Assembly (NCBI GenBank): GCA_016212925.1
Contig: JACRDF010000024.1
Location: forward strand, 1-64,000
Length of the DNA: 64,000 nucleotides
Direction: 5' to 3'
From: Desulfomonile tiedjei
GTDB taxonomy: Bacteria; Desulfobacterota; Desulfomonilia; Desulfomonilales; Desulfomonilaceae
A program made the position numbers and the translations under genes. Of the stretch, positions 7,807 to 18,145 are shown in pieces. Numbering within the stretch: the stretch's first letter is position 1; each line of letters starts with the position of its first letter. The notes below the pieces were generated by a model. It was not told the origin of the DNA. It saw only the letters and a list, made by a program, of their open reading frames with translations, and searched no databases.

Positions 7807-10221
7807 CTAATTGGCGTCGAGCACTTCCCGCACTTTTTGCGCCAAACCCTCCACTGTGAACGGTTTGGGCAGAAAACTCACCCCGGAATCCAGGATCCCG
7901 CGATGCACCACGAAATTCTCGGTGTACCCGGACACATACAACACCTTCATTGACGGCCGCTGCGGGGACAACGTATCAAAAAGGCTTTTCCCGTCCATGT
8001 CAGGAAGGCACACGTCCGTCAGGAGCAAATCGATTGTCCCACCGTGTTTCGAACAAATTGTCTTTGCCTCGTCAGGGTGGCCCGCAGCCAGGACCGAATA
8101 GCCCAGCATGTCCAGTGCTTCAGTGGCCAGTTCTCTGACTATTTCTTCGTCTTCGACAATCAGCACGGTTTCCTGTCCCACCGGCCGGAGGGACGTTACG
8201 CCCATGACGGTGGGTTCCTCCACAGATTGTTCAACCAGTGGCAGATACACTTTGAAAGTGGTTCCTCTACCGGGTTCGCTGTAGACCGATATGTGACCTC
8301 GGTGCTGTTTCACGATGCCGTAAACCGTAGACAGGCCCAGCCCTGTGCCGACTCCTTTTTCTTTTGTGGTGAAAAAAGGCTCGAACACCCGTGAAAGAGT
8401 GTTTTCATCCATGCCCTGACCGCCGTCGCTCACTGAGAACATAACATATCGCCCCGGCTCAACCTCGGGATGAGTTTGGCTATATTCGCGGCTGAGAACG
8501 GAATTGCCCGTTTCAATGGTCAATTTCCCACCGGAAGGCATGGCATCGCGCGCGTTCACCACAAGGTTCATGAGGATCTGTTCGATCTGCCCCGGATCTG
8601 CCTTCACTCGTCCCAGGGACTGGCTCAAGGCCATCGTCAATTGGACATTCTCCCCTATCATCCTCTGTAGCACTTGCTCCCAACCCGCTATAACATGGTT
8701 TAGGTCCAACACCTTCACGTCAAGCACCTGCTTCCGGCTGAATGCGAGTAGCTGGCCCGTGAGCGTTGCGGCTCGATCGGCCGCTCGAAACACTTGCGCG
8801 AGTTTTTCGTGTTGTGAGCTGTCTCTGGGAATCTGTTGCAGCAGCAGATTTGTGTAGCCCATGATGGCCGTCAAAAGGTTGTTGAAATCGTGGGCGACTC
8901 CTCCTGCCAATCGTCCAACCGCTTCCATCTTAACCGCTTGCCTAAGTTGTTCTTCCAGACGCTTGCTCTCGGTGATGTCTCTCAGAATCACAAGCAATCC
9001 GGCAGGCTTGCCCTCGTGATCGTGATAGCGAGATGCGCTGGCGCTTATGTCCAGCACCCTACCCTCTTTGGTGACGCGCTTGGTCTCAACGCCTCTAAGC
9101 GGCGCGCCTTCACGTATCAGGTTGTCAATTATTATTCTGATTTCATCCAGTCTCGATTCCGGAACATGAGGCGAGTGACGGTCCCGGACATCGTCGAGGG
9201 TCCAGCCAAAAATCTGCGTGAAAGACTCGTTGACGTACTGGGCTTTGCCCTCAATGTCATAGACTATCACTGCATCGGCAGATGAACTGAGAAGCGATCT
9301 ATACAGGTCCTCAGCTCGCTTGGATTCCTCGTAAAGTCTTCGGAATTCCTCACGGCTTTGTCGTAACGCCTCCTCCGCTCTCTTTTGCTCCGTAATGTCC
9401 GCTATTGCCGAAATAGTTCCTTTTCCCAGATTCGAGGCGTCAAGAGGACTAATCTTCATATGACCGGGGAAGACTGAGCCATCATGGCGCCTGAATTCGG
9501 CCTCGGTCTCCGCGGCCGTACCGTCCTTCAAGCCTGTTCTAAATATTTCCAGTACTCGGTTGTATTCTTCATCGGATGAATAAAAGTCTTTTGCCGGCTT
9601 GCCCACGTACTCGGCCTTGTACTGATACCGGAAAATTTGGGCCATCGCCTGATTCGACCATCTCAGCCTGCCTTTTTCGACATAACTTATGGCCACCGGG
9701 GACGCAGAGAGAATATTCTTCAGCAGGGCCTCACTGTGACGCAGAGCCTCTTCCGCCCTTTTGTGATCCGTTACGTCACGGGCGAAGATCGCAACTCTTT
9801 CCACCTTTCCTTGTGGGGTACAAACAGGATAGAAATTGTGGTCAACGACCCTTCCGGCCCTCTCATCTTCAAACCTGACGGGCTGTCCGGTCTTGATTAC
9901 ACTGTTGAGCTGTTCTCTTCTTCGGTCGGCAAATTGGGGTTCCATGAAATCCAACACCGGCCGGCTCAACAGGTCTTCGGCAGTCTTTCCCAGCCTGTCG
10001 GCAAACTGTTTATTCAGCGCGACTATTTTGCCTTCTGCATCAATCAGCATGGCCAGATCAGTGGTCGCGTTCAGGCAGGCCTTAAGGCTTTCCTCACTCT
10101 TTCGCAGTTCGGACTCAATATGTCGGCGCTCCGCTTGTGATTCCTCGATTTGTTTAACGCGTAGTCTCAACTCTCCCAGCTCCTTGATGAGCTGCGCCTT
10201 GGTTTTGTACGCGTCTTTCAT
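7807..10221 (-). CDS. Hybrid sensor histidine kinase with three PAS domains and a receiver
   Basis: A cytoplasmic hybrid kinase of about 804 residues. In order: an N-terminal coiled coil (to about 45), PAS at about 50-155, PAS at about 165-285 and PAS at about 300-425. The HisKA block follows with GGVAHDFNNLLTAIMGY, whose phospho-accepting His is near 445. The HATPase domain has VVNARDAMPSGGKL (N box), SDGGQGM and GVGTGLGL. A C-terminal receiver (about 685-804) has VEDEE and phospho-acceptor Asp in LLTDVCLPDMDG. There is no membrane segment, so the signal is probably sensed in the cytosol by PAS ligands. ATG 10221 has GGAG six bases upstream, so it is preferred over ATG 10233. It lies next to a second hybrid kinase on the same strand. 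The output partner is not encoded here. Confidence 0.9.
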   Translation of the reverse strand: MKDAYKTKAQLIKELGELRLRVKQIEESQAERRHIESELRKSEESLKACLNATTDLAMLIDAEGKIVALNKQFADRLGKTAEDLLSRPVLDFMEPQFADRRREQLNSVIKTGQPVRFEDERAGRVVDHNFYPVCTPQGKVERVAIFARDVTDHKRAEEALRHSEALLKNILSASPVAISYVEKGRLRWSNQAMAQIFRYQYKAEYVGKPAKDFYSSDEEYNRVLEIFRTGLKDGTAAETEAEFRRHDGSVFPGHMKISPLDASNLGKGTISAIADITEQKRAEEALRQSREEFRRLYEESKRAEDLYRSLLSSSADAVIVYDIEGKAQYVNESFTQIFGWTLDDVRDRHSPHVPESRLDEIRIIIDNLIREGAPLRGVETKRVTKEGRVLDISASASRYHDHEGKPAGLLVILRDITESKRLEEQLRQAVKMEAVGRLAGGVAHDFNNLLTAIMGYTNLLLQQIPRDSSQHEKLAQVFRAADRAATLTGQLLAFSRKQVLDVKVLDLNHVIAGWEQVLQRMIGENVQLTMALSQSLGRVKADPGQIEQILMNLVVNARDAMPSGGKLTIETGNSVLSREYSQTHPEVEPGRYVMFSVSDGGQGMDENTLSRVFEPFFTTKEKGVGTGLGLSTVYGIVKQHRGHISVYSEPGRGTTFKVYLPLVEQSVEEPTVMGVTSLRPVGQETVLIVEDEEIVRELATEALDMLGYSVLAAGHPDEAKTICSKHGGTIDLLLTDVCLPDMDGKSLFDTLSPQRPSMKVLYVSGYTENFVVHRGILDSGVSFLPKPFTVEGLAQKVREVLDAN

Positions 10222-10715
10222 GGAGATCTCCATTTCTGCTACGCTGGATGTGTAAGCTACCGGGAGCGGAATGAGGACAACGGTCTATTGTAATAGAAAG
10301 TTGGTCTTTCGCCAAATCCAATCGGAAGGAATGTGCAATTATTCGCTTAGGCGGGAAAATAGGGGCTTCTTTGATAAGCGGTTTTCGCCGGTGGCCTCAA
10401 ATCCTCCCAAGCCCCGCTGCAAGGAAGGTGATTTTCGCCATTCCTTGCCCCCCCGGCCAATACGAATTCGCTTTCTAACGGTGAAGATGACTTCGGTCCG
10501 GATCAGCACTGGCCTGGTGCCCAGGTCAGTGGCACCCAACAGCCAATCAGGACCGGCCTCGGGGTGCCACGGACCTGCGCTTGCTCAGGTCCGTGTCGAA
10601 TCCACCAGACCATTCACTGTTTGAACGCGACCCCGTATAAAGAAGGGGCACAGAGGATTTCTCCCCGAACCACAACATGCCGGGTTATTGCCCGAGGCGA
10701 TTCAGACTCCACTTG
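10222..10715. other. Gap between two kinase genes with a shared repeat and two hairpins
   Basis: It contains a 28-bp sequence at 10467-10494 that recurs inverted at 19961-19988 with one mismatch. Two hairpins follow: CACTGGCCT/AGGTCAGTG at 10507-10531 (one mismatch) and the perfect CACGGACCTG/CAGGTCCGTG at 10568-10595. No coding signal is seen on either strand. No clear promoter for the kinase at 10221 was found. Confidence 0.5.
10467..10517 (+). repeat. Dispersed ~50-bp repeat (family F), copy 1
   Basis: It starts with TTCGCTTTCTAACGGTGAAG (10467-10486) and continues through ATGACTTC. After a variable stretch it shares CAGCACTGGCCTGG-like sequence with the inverted copy at 19938-19988. The first 28 bases are 27/28 identical between the copies. 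Confidence 0.6.
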
Positions 10716-13700
10716 TCATGAAGCATCCAGGATCTGGCGAACCAGCCTTAGGATCTGATTTGCCCTGTAGGGCTTATTCACCAGGGCCTTTGCTCCCATA
10801 TGAACGGTTTCTTTGGCCGGCCCGTCCAGAGAAAACCCGCTGGCGATGATCACCTTCAGTTCCGGCTTCAGCTTCAGAAGCTCTTGCAAACACTGGCTGC
10901 CGCCCATACCCGGCATGATAAGGTCCAGGATCACCAGTGAGATTTTGTCCATGTTGTTTGCGAAGACTTCCAAAGCATCCTGGCCATTGGTCGCGGTGAG
11001 GACTGTGTACCCGCCAAGATTTAGAATCCTGACTCCCAGCTCCCTGACGAATTGCTCGTCGTCCACAAGTAAAATGGTCTCGGTTCCGAACGCGGGCGTT
11101 TCCAGGGTCGCGGCCACGTCCGCCACCACCTCGGCCTCTATCGCCGGGATATAGATCTTGAAAGTGGTCCCTTCGCCTTGCTCACTGTAGCACGTGATAT
11201 GACCTTCATGTTGCTGCACTATTCCATATGCCATCGCAAGCCCTAGTCCGGTTCCTTTCCCCGGCTTCTTGGTGGTATAGAAAGGTTCGAAAATATGCTC
11301 AAGTGCTTCCTTATCCACACCGTGTCCGGTATCCGAGACCGTGATCTGAACGTAGTCCCCGGGATTGGCAACGAGATAGGTTTTGCAGTATTCCGCATCC
11401 AACGTTACGTTGGCCGTTTCAATGATGAGTTTCCCTCCGTCCGGCATCGCGTCTTTGGCATTTACGGCGAGGTTGATCAGAACCTGTTCAATCTGAGCCG
11501 GATCCGCGTTGACAATTCTAAGATCGTCAGCTAAATCCAGCTTGATTTCAATCATCTTGGGAATCGTCCGGTAAATCAGTTTCCTGATTTGGTCCACTGA
11601 GTGGTTCAGATTCACAGGGCGAAGCTTGGCTTCCATCTTTCTGCCGAAGGCCAGCAGACTCCTGACGAGTTCTGCTCCTCGTTGAGCGGCCACCGCTATC
11701 TTTCGAAGGTCCGGATATTCCGGATCGTCGTGTGATCGGCCGGTTAACAACAGTTCCGTGTACCCGGAAACCACTGTCAGCAGGTTGTTAAAATCATGAG
11801 CGATCCCGCCTGCCAGAGTCCCGACGGCTTCCATCTTTTGGGCATGCAAGAGCTTGCGCTCCAGGGCAATTTGTTCCGTTACGTCGCGTTTCACTCCGAC
11901 GAAATTGATAATTCGGCCTGAATCATCAAAAACAGGGGATATGGTCGTTTCGTCTTGATAGACGGTTCCATCTTTCTTCCTCTCAACGATACGACCGCTC
12001 CAGACCTCACCCCGCTCCAAGGTGGACCTCAACTCAGCTGTGAATTCATCCGAGTGACTGGAAGACCACAATTCAGCAGTCTTCCGGCCCAAGACCTCCT
12101 CGCGGGAGTAATCGGTCATACGTTCGAACGCGGGGTTTACATATTGGATGACCCCGTCGCTATCCGTTATGACTATACCTTCATTGACCTGTTCGACCGC
12201 GGTGGCCAGACGTCGCTGAACCTTTTCCGCTTTTCTGCGGCCCGTTACGTCAATTAAGACACAGTGCGCCCGACCAACACTGTGCTCATCTCTCGCGAAT
12301 GTTCCGTCAATGGCAACAGTTTTGAGTGTACCGTCCTTCTTCACCATCTCGAATTCCGATCCGCGAGCGATCCCCAACTCCTTTAGTCGGGAGAACTTCT
12401 CGCGGAAACGTTCATTAAGTCCTGTGGCCAGATAATTGCCGAACCAAGTCCCGATAACTTCTTCTCGAGAATATCCGAGTAGATCCAGCCATGCCTTATT
12501 CACTTCGACCAAATAACCATGTTCATCGAGGGACTGATACCCCAGAGGCGCATTTTCGTAGAGCAGCCTGAATTTGTTCTCGCTCTCTTGCAGCACTTGT
12601 TCCGCTCTCTTGCGATTTGTGATGTCCAGAGACGTTCCAGTCATGCGCAAGGGCTTTCCGCTTTCATCGCGTTCAACCACTTTGCCGCGAGCGTGAACCC
12701 AGGCCCATACCCCTTTGCTATCCTGCAAACGATACTCACTCTCATAATATGGCTTGGACCCTGCCAGATGCGAGTTCAGCGCTTCCAGCACGTGGCGCTT
12801 ATCCTCCGGATGGATCTTCTGCTTCCATACAAGAAAGTTCGATTTCGTATTGTTGGCGGACATTCCCATCATTTTGGCCCACCGCTGGTTGTGGACGACC
12901 TCTCTTGTCACCATGTTCCAGTCCCACAATCCTAGGTCAGCTCCTTCCAAGGCAAGCTCCAAGCGCTGTTGGCTATCTTGGAGCGCTCTTTGAGCCTCTT
13001 TGCTCTCGGTAATGTCGACCACGACCCCTACCGTGCCTAGACACCTGCCTTCCGGATCGCGAATAGCGGAAACGGAGACATCGGTCCAGAAAGCGTTTCC
13101 GTTCTTCCGGACAAAGCGTTTCTGGTATCGATACGAGTCGATGTGTCCGTGGATCAAGGAATGGAATCGCTCGCGCGACGCTTCTATGTCTTCGGGGTCG
13201 GTTATGTCGAGGTTGGTCAGCCCTTGTAGCTCCTCCCAAGTCCGTCCAAGCATTTTGCAGAAGACCGGGTTGACCTGGACCCAGCGACCGCTAGGGTCGG
13301 TCAGGGCGATTCCGACGGAAGCATTGTTGAAGATGGCACGGTACCGCTCTTCGCTTTCGCGCAGGGCTTCTTCCGCGCGCTTCCTCTCCGAAATGTCCGA
13401 AATGACGGCGATAGCGCCTTTGTCAACATCCGGGGGACAGAGAGCCTTCATCCTTATATGACCCTTGAAAAGTGAGCCGTCCTTTCGCTTGAAAGTGGCC
13501 TCAGCGGATGTGACTCTTCCGGTTTTAAGGCGTTCGTAAAGTATATTGCCTACACGCTCATACTCTTCGTGGGACGGATAGACTATTGCCGCGTTCTTCC
13601 CCACAAATTCCAGCTCATTTTCGTAGCCGAACATCTTCATCCAGGCCTCGTTCGACCACCTTATGATTCTGTCTTCGGTCAATCCAATGCCCACGGGAGA

Positions 13701-14855
13701 AGTAGACAAAATGTCCTTAAGCATCGATTCGTTTTGACGCAGCGAGTCCTCGGCTTTCTCGCGGACTACTATTTCCTGTTTCAATTGTTCATTGGCGTCA
13801 AACAGCTCTCTCGTGCGTTCCTGCACCTTTTGTTCCAGATCGTTGTGCGCTTTGCGCAGGTTGATTTCCTGCCTCCTGCGAATGATTTCGACCGCGGCAA
13901 GACTCCCCAAGAGAAACAACGTGTCCAGATCGGATTTGGAAAACGAGGTCTCGGTTCGGTTAAAAACATATAAAACCCCGAGGTTGGTTTGGCCGATCTG
14001 GATCGGAACGGCGATGCCCGATATAAGGCCCTCTCCCTTGACGATGTCCTGCACTGGCGATGATTCGAACTCTCGGAAGTAGTTCCTAACAATAAATCCC
14101 TCTTGAGTCGTCGCAACCGTCTCACCCACGCCGGTTCCGAACGGCAGCTTCATTGCCTTGAACTCCTCGGTTCGGACGCCGGATAGGATATGCATATAAA
14201 CATGGCCGGCTTCTTCATCACGCAGACCAATGTAAGCGGTGTCACTCCCAAGCAGCTCCCTGCTCTTTTCCACCACCAGGGTTAGATTTTCATCGAGATC
14301 ACGATCCGCGGTCATAGCCACGGCCAGGTCATAGAGGGCATGGAATTTGTCCAACTCCTTTTCCAACAGGACTTCCGCGCGCATGCGGCCCGTAATATCC
14401 AGCACAGTTCCCATGACGGCAGGGGCTCCATTATGTTGCATGCGCGAACCGTAGACTTCCAGCCAAACTACCTCGCCGTCCTTCCTTACAACTCTGGCTT
14501 GGTAATTAGACGATGGGACTTCGCCGGAAAGCCGCTTCTCGATGTTGTCCAGGACCAGAGGCCGGTCATCGGGGAAAATGAGCGACATGAAGTTGGAGAG
14601 TGCTAACAACTCCTCTACAGAATATCCCACTATTTCGGCTAGCTTTGGATTCGCATACTTGAGGCGCCCATCCTGAATGAGGTAAACCCCGACGACTAAA
14701 TTCTCTGCAAGACTTCTGAACTGGTCCTCACATTGAGTGGCCACGTCCAAGACCCATTCATGTTGAGTCTTCCAGGATTCCAGTTCGGTTACTCGTTGGC
14801 GAATGCGGTGGAGTTCAGCTAGTAACTCCTCGCGAGACACAGAATCATCCATCAT
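10716..14855 (-). CDS. Very large hybrid histidine kinase with multiple PAS domains, a GAF domain and a receiver
   Basis: A 1379-residue cytoplasmic kinase without membrane segments. Approximate order: PAS (25-155), GAF (170-320, ending LGSLAAVEIIRRR), coiled coil (325-365), then five more PAS or PAS/PAC units to about 1000, each ending in the typical ITERKRAE/ITGRRKAE linker. The HisKA domain has GGIAHDFNNLLTVVSGY. The HATPase has AVNAKDAMPDGGKL, DTGHGV and GKGTGLGLAMAYGI. The C-terminal receiver (about 1260-1379) has VDDEQ and VILDLIMPGMGG. The first ATG has GGGAG nine bases upstream. The many PAS domains suggest integration of several small-molecule or redox cues. Partners cannot be named. 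It is adjacent to another PAS hybrid kinase on the same strand, but nearly 500 bases separate them, so they are probably separate units. Confidence 0.9.
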   Translation of the reverse strand: MMDDSVSREELLAELHRIRQRVTELESWKTQHEWVLDVATQCEDQFRSLAENLVVGVYLIQDGRLKYANPKLAEIVGYSVEELLALSNFMSLIFPDDRPLVLDNIEKRLSGEVPSSNYQARVVRKDGEVVWLEVYGSRMQHNGAPAVMGTVLDITGRMRAEVLLEKELDKFHALYDLAVAMTADRDLDENLTLVVEKSRELLGSDTAYIGLRDEEAGHVYMHILSGVRTEEFKAMKLPFGTGVGETVATTQEGFIVRNYFREFESSPVQDIVKGEGLISGIAVPIQIGQTNLGVLYVFNRTETSFSKSDLDTLFLLGSLAAVEIIRRRQEINLRKAHNDLEQKVQERTRELFDANEQLKQEIVVREKAEDSLRQNESMLKDILSTSPVGIGLTEDRIIRWSNEAWMKMFGYENELEFVGKNAAIVYPSHEEYERVGNILYERLKTGRVTSAEATFKRKDGSLFKGHIRMKALCPPDVDKGAIAVISDISERKRAEEALRESEERYRAIFNNASVGIALTDPSGRWVQVNPVFCKMLGRTWEELQGLTNLDITDPEDIEASRERFHSLIHGHIDSYRYQKRFVRKNGNAFWTDVSVSAIRDPEGRCLGTVGVVVDITESKEAQRALQDSQQRLELALEGADLGLWDWNMVTREVVHNQRWAKMMGMSANNTKSNFLVWKQKIHPEDKRHVLEALNSHLAGSKPYYESEYRLQDSKGVWAWVHARGKVVERDESGKPLRMTGTSLDITNRKRAEQVLQESENKFRLLYENAPLGYQSLDEHGYLVEVNKAWLDLLGYSREEVIGTWFGNYLATGLNERFREKFSRLKELGIARGSEFEMVKKDGTLKTVAIDGTFARDEHSVGRAHCVLIDVTGRRKAEKVQRRLATAVEQVNEGIVITDSDGVIQYVNPAFERMTDYSREEVLGRKTAELWSSSHSDEFTAELRSTLERGEVWSGRIVERKKDGTVYQDETTISPVFDDSGRIINFVGVKRDVTEQIALERKLLHAQKMEAVGTLAGGIAHDFNNLLTVVSGYTELLLTGRSHDDPEYPDLRKIAVAAQRGAELVRSLLAFGRKMEAKLRPVNLNHSVDQIRKLIYRTIPKMIEIKLDLADDLRIVNADPAQIEQVLINLAVNAKDAMPDGGKLIIETANVTLDAEYCKTYLVANPGDYVQITVSDTGHGVDKEALEHIFEPFYTTKKPGKGTGLGLAMAYGIVQQHEGHITCYSEQGEGTTFKIYIPAIEAEVVADVAATLETPAFGTETILLVDDEQFVRELGVRILNLGGYTVLTATNGQDALEVFANNMDKISLVILDLIMPGMGGSQCLQELLKLKPELKVIIASGFSLDGPAKETVHMGAKALVNKPYRANQILRLVRQILDAS

Positions 14856-15447
14856 GTACAGACACTCCCGGACTAAGAGGGGGATTGTTTGGGCGAATTA
14901 TGCCAAAGCACATTGAAAGCGGTCCGAGCGGACGCGCAGGTCTGACCCTATTGGCGGGGGAACCATTTCCATTCATGCCTGCATAATTTTCTTTGATTAA
15001 GATCATAAGACCGGTTCGAAAGGACAAGCTTGCCGGTCCGATCGCCAGGAGTGGGCAATTCGCAAAACCGAACCACAGCTTCAAGCCTTCTCAACATATT
15101 TTCGGAAAGGGCTCCCCCAAAGACCTTCCCAAAAGCACAGCGCTTTCTGGCAGTATTACCAGGGTAACCGATGCTACTCGATCAGTCAATGGTTAGCTCC
15201 TGTAAGAACTGGTCATTTACGGTGTGCCGCCGTGGCCCGCGGTGGGGCCCTCCTATCGAGTCACGCCCCCCGCATGAGTCAATGTGGGCGGTCATCTTAC
15301 ACGACTCTTCATTATCGTTTGCTCCGCAGCAGGTGCGGGTTGGCCGATGTTATGCGGGTTGCGGTGTCAAAAGCCGCTTGACTAATTAGCGCAATTGGAT
15401 TATTTAATGAATTCGTAGAGTTGAAATACTCCCTGTGGAGAAGCAGC
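14856..15447. other. Divergent intergenic region between a kinase gene and an aminopeptidase operon
   Basis: 592 bases with no coding signal. The only element supported is a possible promoter at 15378-15406 for the rightward genes. No clear leftward promoter for the kinase was found. Confidence 0.4.
15378..15406 (+). promoter_or_regulatory. Possible sigma-70 promoter for the TPR-like/M24 gene pair
   Basis: TTGACT (15378-15383), a 17-base spacer, then TATTTA (15401-15406), about 42 bases before ATG 15448. The -35 is good and the -10 is mediocre. Confidence 0.4.
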
Positions 15448-16119
15448 ATGAGTTCCCCTGATGACAAAGTTTTGTTGAGAGAGTTTTCTTGCCCGTTCTC
15501 GGCGGGAATAGAGTTCGAGCAAGTTTTAAGCAAGGCCGAGGCTCTTCTTCATGATGCTGATCTGGAGAGCGCTCTTGAGCTGCTCACTCGCCTTGAAACA
15601 AAGTACGTTGACGCGGCAAAATTGTTCGATCTGTTGGGAGAGGTCCTGCTCCGCCGAGGGAACATAGAGCAGGGCATTCGATACAAGACGCTCCACGAAA
15701 TACTTAAGGGAACGTTCAAGATAGCTTCCGCAGAATCTATTGCGCAAGTCAGGCCGGCTGCCCAAAGGCCCCTTGGCGCCCGTGCGGCATCCGAACCTTT
15801 GGCAGGGATTGCCCCACCATGCGATGTTCACAAAGAGGCTTCCCGTGTTCGCGACGCCGAGGAGGAAGCCCGAAGAAAGAGGGCGGAATTCATTCCTGTG
15901 ACAGCAGCAATGGGCCGCGAGTTCATGCGCCAAGGACACTTCGATAAGGCATTCGAAATTTTCAGCTTGTTACTGCAAAAGAATCCAGAGGACGAATCAC
16001 TTATTCAGGCCAGGGAACGAGCCCGCAAGAAGAGCAGCGAGAAGAAGCTTCTCTGGGTTCTCCAGAGATGGCTGGAGAACATCGAACAAATGAAAGCCGG
16101 ACGGTCCTTGGGAGAATGA
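15448..16119 (+). CDS. Hypothetical TPR-like helical protein
   Basis: 223 residues from ATG 15448, which has GGAG seven bases before it; an in-frame TTG upstream (15421) is less likely. Two helical repeat-like segments bracket a flexible middle. The N-terminal one (ALLHDADLESALELLTRLETKYVDAAKLFDLLGEVLLRRG) and the C-terminal one (EFMRQGHFDKAFEIFSLLLQKNPEDE) both fit tetratricopeptide repeats. It probably mediates protein contacts in the cytosol. Its stop overlaps the ATG of the following M24 peptidase gene (ATGA), so the two are translationally coupled. Confidence 0.7.
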   Translation: MSSPDDKVLLREFSCPFSAGIEFEQVLSKAEALLHDADLESALELLTRLETKYVDAAKLFDLLGEVLLRRGNIEQGIRYKTLHEILKGTFKIASAESIAQVRPAAQRPLGARAASEPLAGIAPPCDVHKEASRVRDAEEEARRKRAEFIPVTAAMGREFMRQGHFDKAFEIFSLLLQKNPEDESLIQARERARKKSSEKKLLWVLQRWLENIEQMKAGRSLGE

Positions 16120-17201
16120 CGATCGCAGCCCTACAGCTTCACGATGTTGTGGCTAGAATGGGAGTGGACGGGCTCCTATTCAATACTTCGGAGAATCTGT
16201 ATTCCTTTAATCTGACTCATCTCACCGGCTTTACGGGTTCGGAAGCCGCGATTCTCATCACTCGCAACGAACGCCATCTTTTCACTGACGGGAGGTACAA
16301 GACTCAGGCAAGGCAGCAGGCCCCTGCTTTCAGGACCCATGTGGTTCGCAGCAAGCTGGACGCTCTGGCCCGCGCTCTGAAGTCTTTGGGTGTGCGTAAA
16401 GTAGGAGTGGAAGCTTCTCGGGTCAGCTACGAGTTTGTAACCTCACTTCTTCGCAAAGCACCGGGCCTGGAAGTTGTTACTCTCAAGAGGGAATTTCTTG
16501 AAAATCTGAGAATTCGCAAGACCGCTGAAGAGAAAGACAAAATACTGGCGGCCGCGAAGATAGCTTCTGATGCGTGCAAGGAAATTATCCAGACAGGCCT
16601 TGTCGGCAAGACTGAAGCGGGAGTGGCTGCCCGGCTCGAAGCGCTGTTTCGTACCAAGGGTGCGGACGGAATTGCTTTTGAAACCATTGTGGCATCCGGC
16701 GATCGAAGCGCCTTGCCTCACGGCGCCCCGACCGACAAGCTAATAAAGCCAAATGAACTGATCATCCTGGACTATGGGTGTCGACTTGAAGGTTATAACA
16801 GCGACGAGACAGTAACGTGTATGGGCGGAAAAGCCTCCTCCGATCAAAACAAGATATTTGAGGCCGTGTACAGTGCCCATATGAGCGCATTGGAATCTCT
16901 ACGGGACGGCATCGGGGCCCGTGAAGTAGATCGAATAGCCAGGCAAGCCATTGACAAGGCGGGCCTAGGGAAGTACTTTCTTCATGGACTTGGTCATGGG
17001 GTGGGACTGGAAATCCATGAACCCCCTTACCTTTCACCCAAGGGAAGAGGGGTTCTGAAGGAAGGCATGGTCTTCACCATAGAACCCGGTGTTTACATCG
17101 AAGGTGTGGGGGGTGTTAGGTTGGAGAGTCTCGTCTACCTTGAGAGAACCGGTCCGCTAATACTGTCCGGGATGCCCAAAAAGCTGATCCCGGTAGCCTG
17201 A
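16116..17201 (+). CDS. M24 family Xaa-Pro aminopeptidase
   Basis: 361 residues, a metallopeptidase that removes N-terminal residues in front of proline. The start is placed at ATG 16116, which overlaps the previous stop and follows GGGAG. The creatinase-type N-terminal domain spans about 1-125 (FNLTHLTGFTGSEAA...FTDGRY). The pita-bread catalytic domain spans about 130-361. Metal ligands are visible: Asp in LIILDYGCRLEGYNSDETV (two Asp), His in HGLGHGVGLEIHEPP, Glu in FTIEPGVY and Glu in VRLESLVYL. It precedes the efp gene, an arrangement common in bacteria and consistent with a role in processing proline-containing peptides. Confidence 0.9.
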   Translation: MTIAALQLHDVVARMGVDGLLFNTSENLYSFNLTHLTGFTGSEAAILITRNERHLFTDGRYKTQARQQAPAFRTHVVRSKLDALARALKSLGVRKVGVEASRVSYEFVTSLLRKAPGLEVVTLKREFLENLRIRKTAEEKDKILAAAKIASDACKEIIQTGLVGKTEAGVAARLEALFRTKGADGIAFETIVASGDRSALPHGAPTDKLIKPNELIILDYGCRLEGYNSDETVTCMGGKASSDQNKIFEAVYSAHMSALESLRDGIGAREVDRIARQAIDKAGLGKYFLHGLGHGVGLEIHEPPYLSPKGRGVLKEGMVFTIEPGVYIEGVGGVRLESLVYLERTGPLILSGMPKKLIPVA

Positions 17202-17371
17202 TGAACTAACGGCACGTCGGATTCTGCTCGGAGTTTTCCCGCTCTAAATCAGGATTGGATTGCTAATTCCCACGACCTTCAAAGTAGGTCCGGCCAAGGG
17301 GTGTGTTCAGACCAAGGTCAGCCGCGATTGTGCGGCATCCATAATCATAACTTTTGTCGGGGACGGAAATC

Positions 17372-17932
17372 ATGTATTCAACTGCCGATTTTAGAAGAGG
17401 ACTCAAGATAGAGCTTAATGGTGAACCTTTCACTATTGTGGACTTTTTGCACGTAAAGCCGGGCAAGGGCGGCGCGTTTATACGAACTACACTGAAAAGC
17501 CTGGTCACGGGAAATGTTATTGACAGAACATTCCGGTCAGGAGAGAAAGTCGATAAACCGGACCTTGAAGAGCGCCAGATGCAATACCTGTACGAGAGCG
17601 ACGGCGAATTTCACTTTATGGACAACGATACTTACGAACAGCTGTTCCTCACTGAAGGGCAATTGGGCGAAGCCAGAAGCTATTTGCAGGAAAACGTGAC
17701 AGTGGCGGTACTGTTTCACAACGGCAAACCGCTGGGCGTGGAAGTTCCTTTGTTCGTTGAGCTTTCGGTTGCCCACACAGAGCCGGGCCTAAAAGGAGAC
17801 ACGGCCGCGGGCGCCACCAAACCGGCCACCCTGGAAACGGGTATGACCGTACAGGTCCCGCTTTTCGTAAACGAGGGCGACGTGCTCAAAATCGACACCC
17901 GCACCGGGAAATACGTTGAACGAGTGCGGTAG
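17372..17932 (+). CDS. efp: Translation elongation factor P
   Basis: 186 residues, the usual length. EF-P binds between the P and E sites and relieves ribosome stalling on polyproline. The three-domain sequence is intact, with the KOW-like N-domain loop HVKPGKGGAF. The conserved lysine, here Lys32, is the residue modified in many bacteria. No modification enzyme (EpmA/EpmB or EarP) is encoded in this window. The start is at ATG 17372 (MYSTADFRRGL); a TTG at 17354 is in frame but lacks support. It lies 170 bases after an M24 aminopeptidase gene. Confidence 0.95.
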   Translation: MYSTADFRRGLKIELNGEPFTIVDFLHVKPGKGGAFIRTTLKSLVTGNVIDRTFRSGEKVDKPDLEERQMQYLYESDGEFHFMDNDTYEQLFLTEGQLGEARSYLQENVTVAVLFHNGKPLGVEVPLFVELSVAHTEPGLKGDTAAGATKPATLETGMTVQVPLFVNEGDVLKIDTRTGKYVERVR

Positions 17933-17966
17933 CTGCCACCCCGCCCAAAAGGGAGATATTGGAGTG

Positions 17967-18048
17967 GTGGGGCAGTCCCGCGAGCCGCGGGATTCCAGCC
18001 TGCCGCCATCGGCTTATTAGGCCAGGCAGGCTGGAAAGCCTGCCCCAC
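17967..18048. repeat. Dispersed palindrome, family C (GTGGGGCAG...CTGCCCCAC)
   Basis: The outer arms GTGGGGCAG and CTGCCCCAC enclose internal arms (CCAGCCTGCC/GGCAGGCTGG). The related element at 55026-55091 shares the outer arms but has a different inside. It is intergenic, directly after efp. Confidence 0.7.
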
Positions 18049-18145
18049 AAAGAAATTTAGCCGCTGGAAGGTCTGAATGCTTACCATACATCAGCACAGC
18101 ACGATACCTTGCTCTTATTGATCTGAAAAATAGAGGATTTTGTCT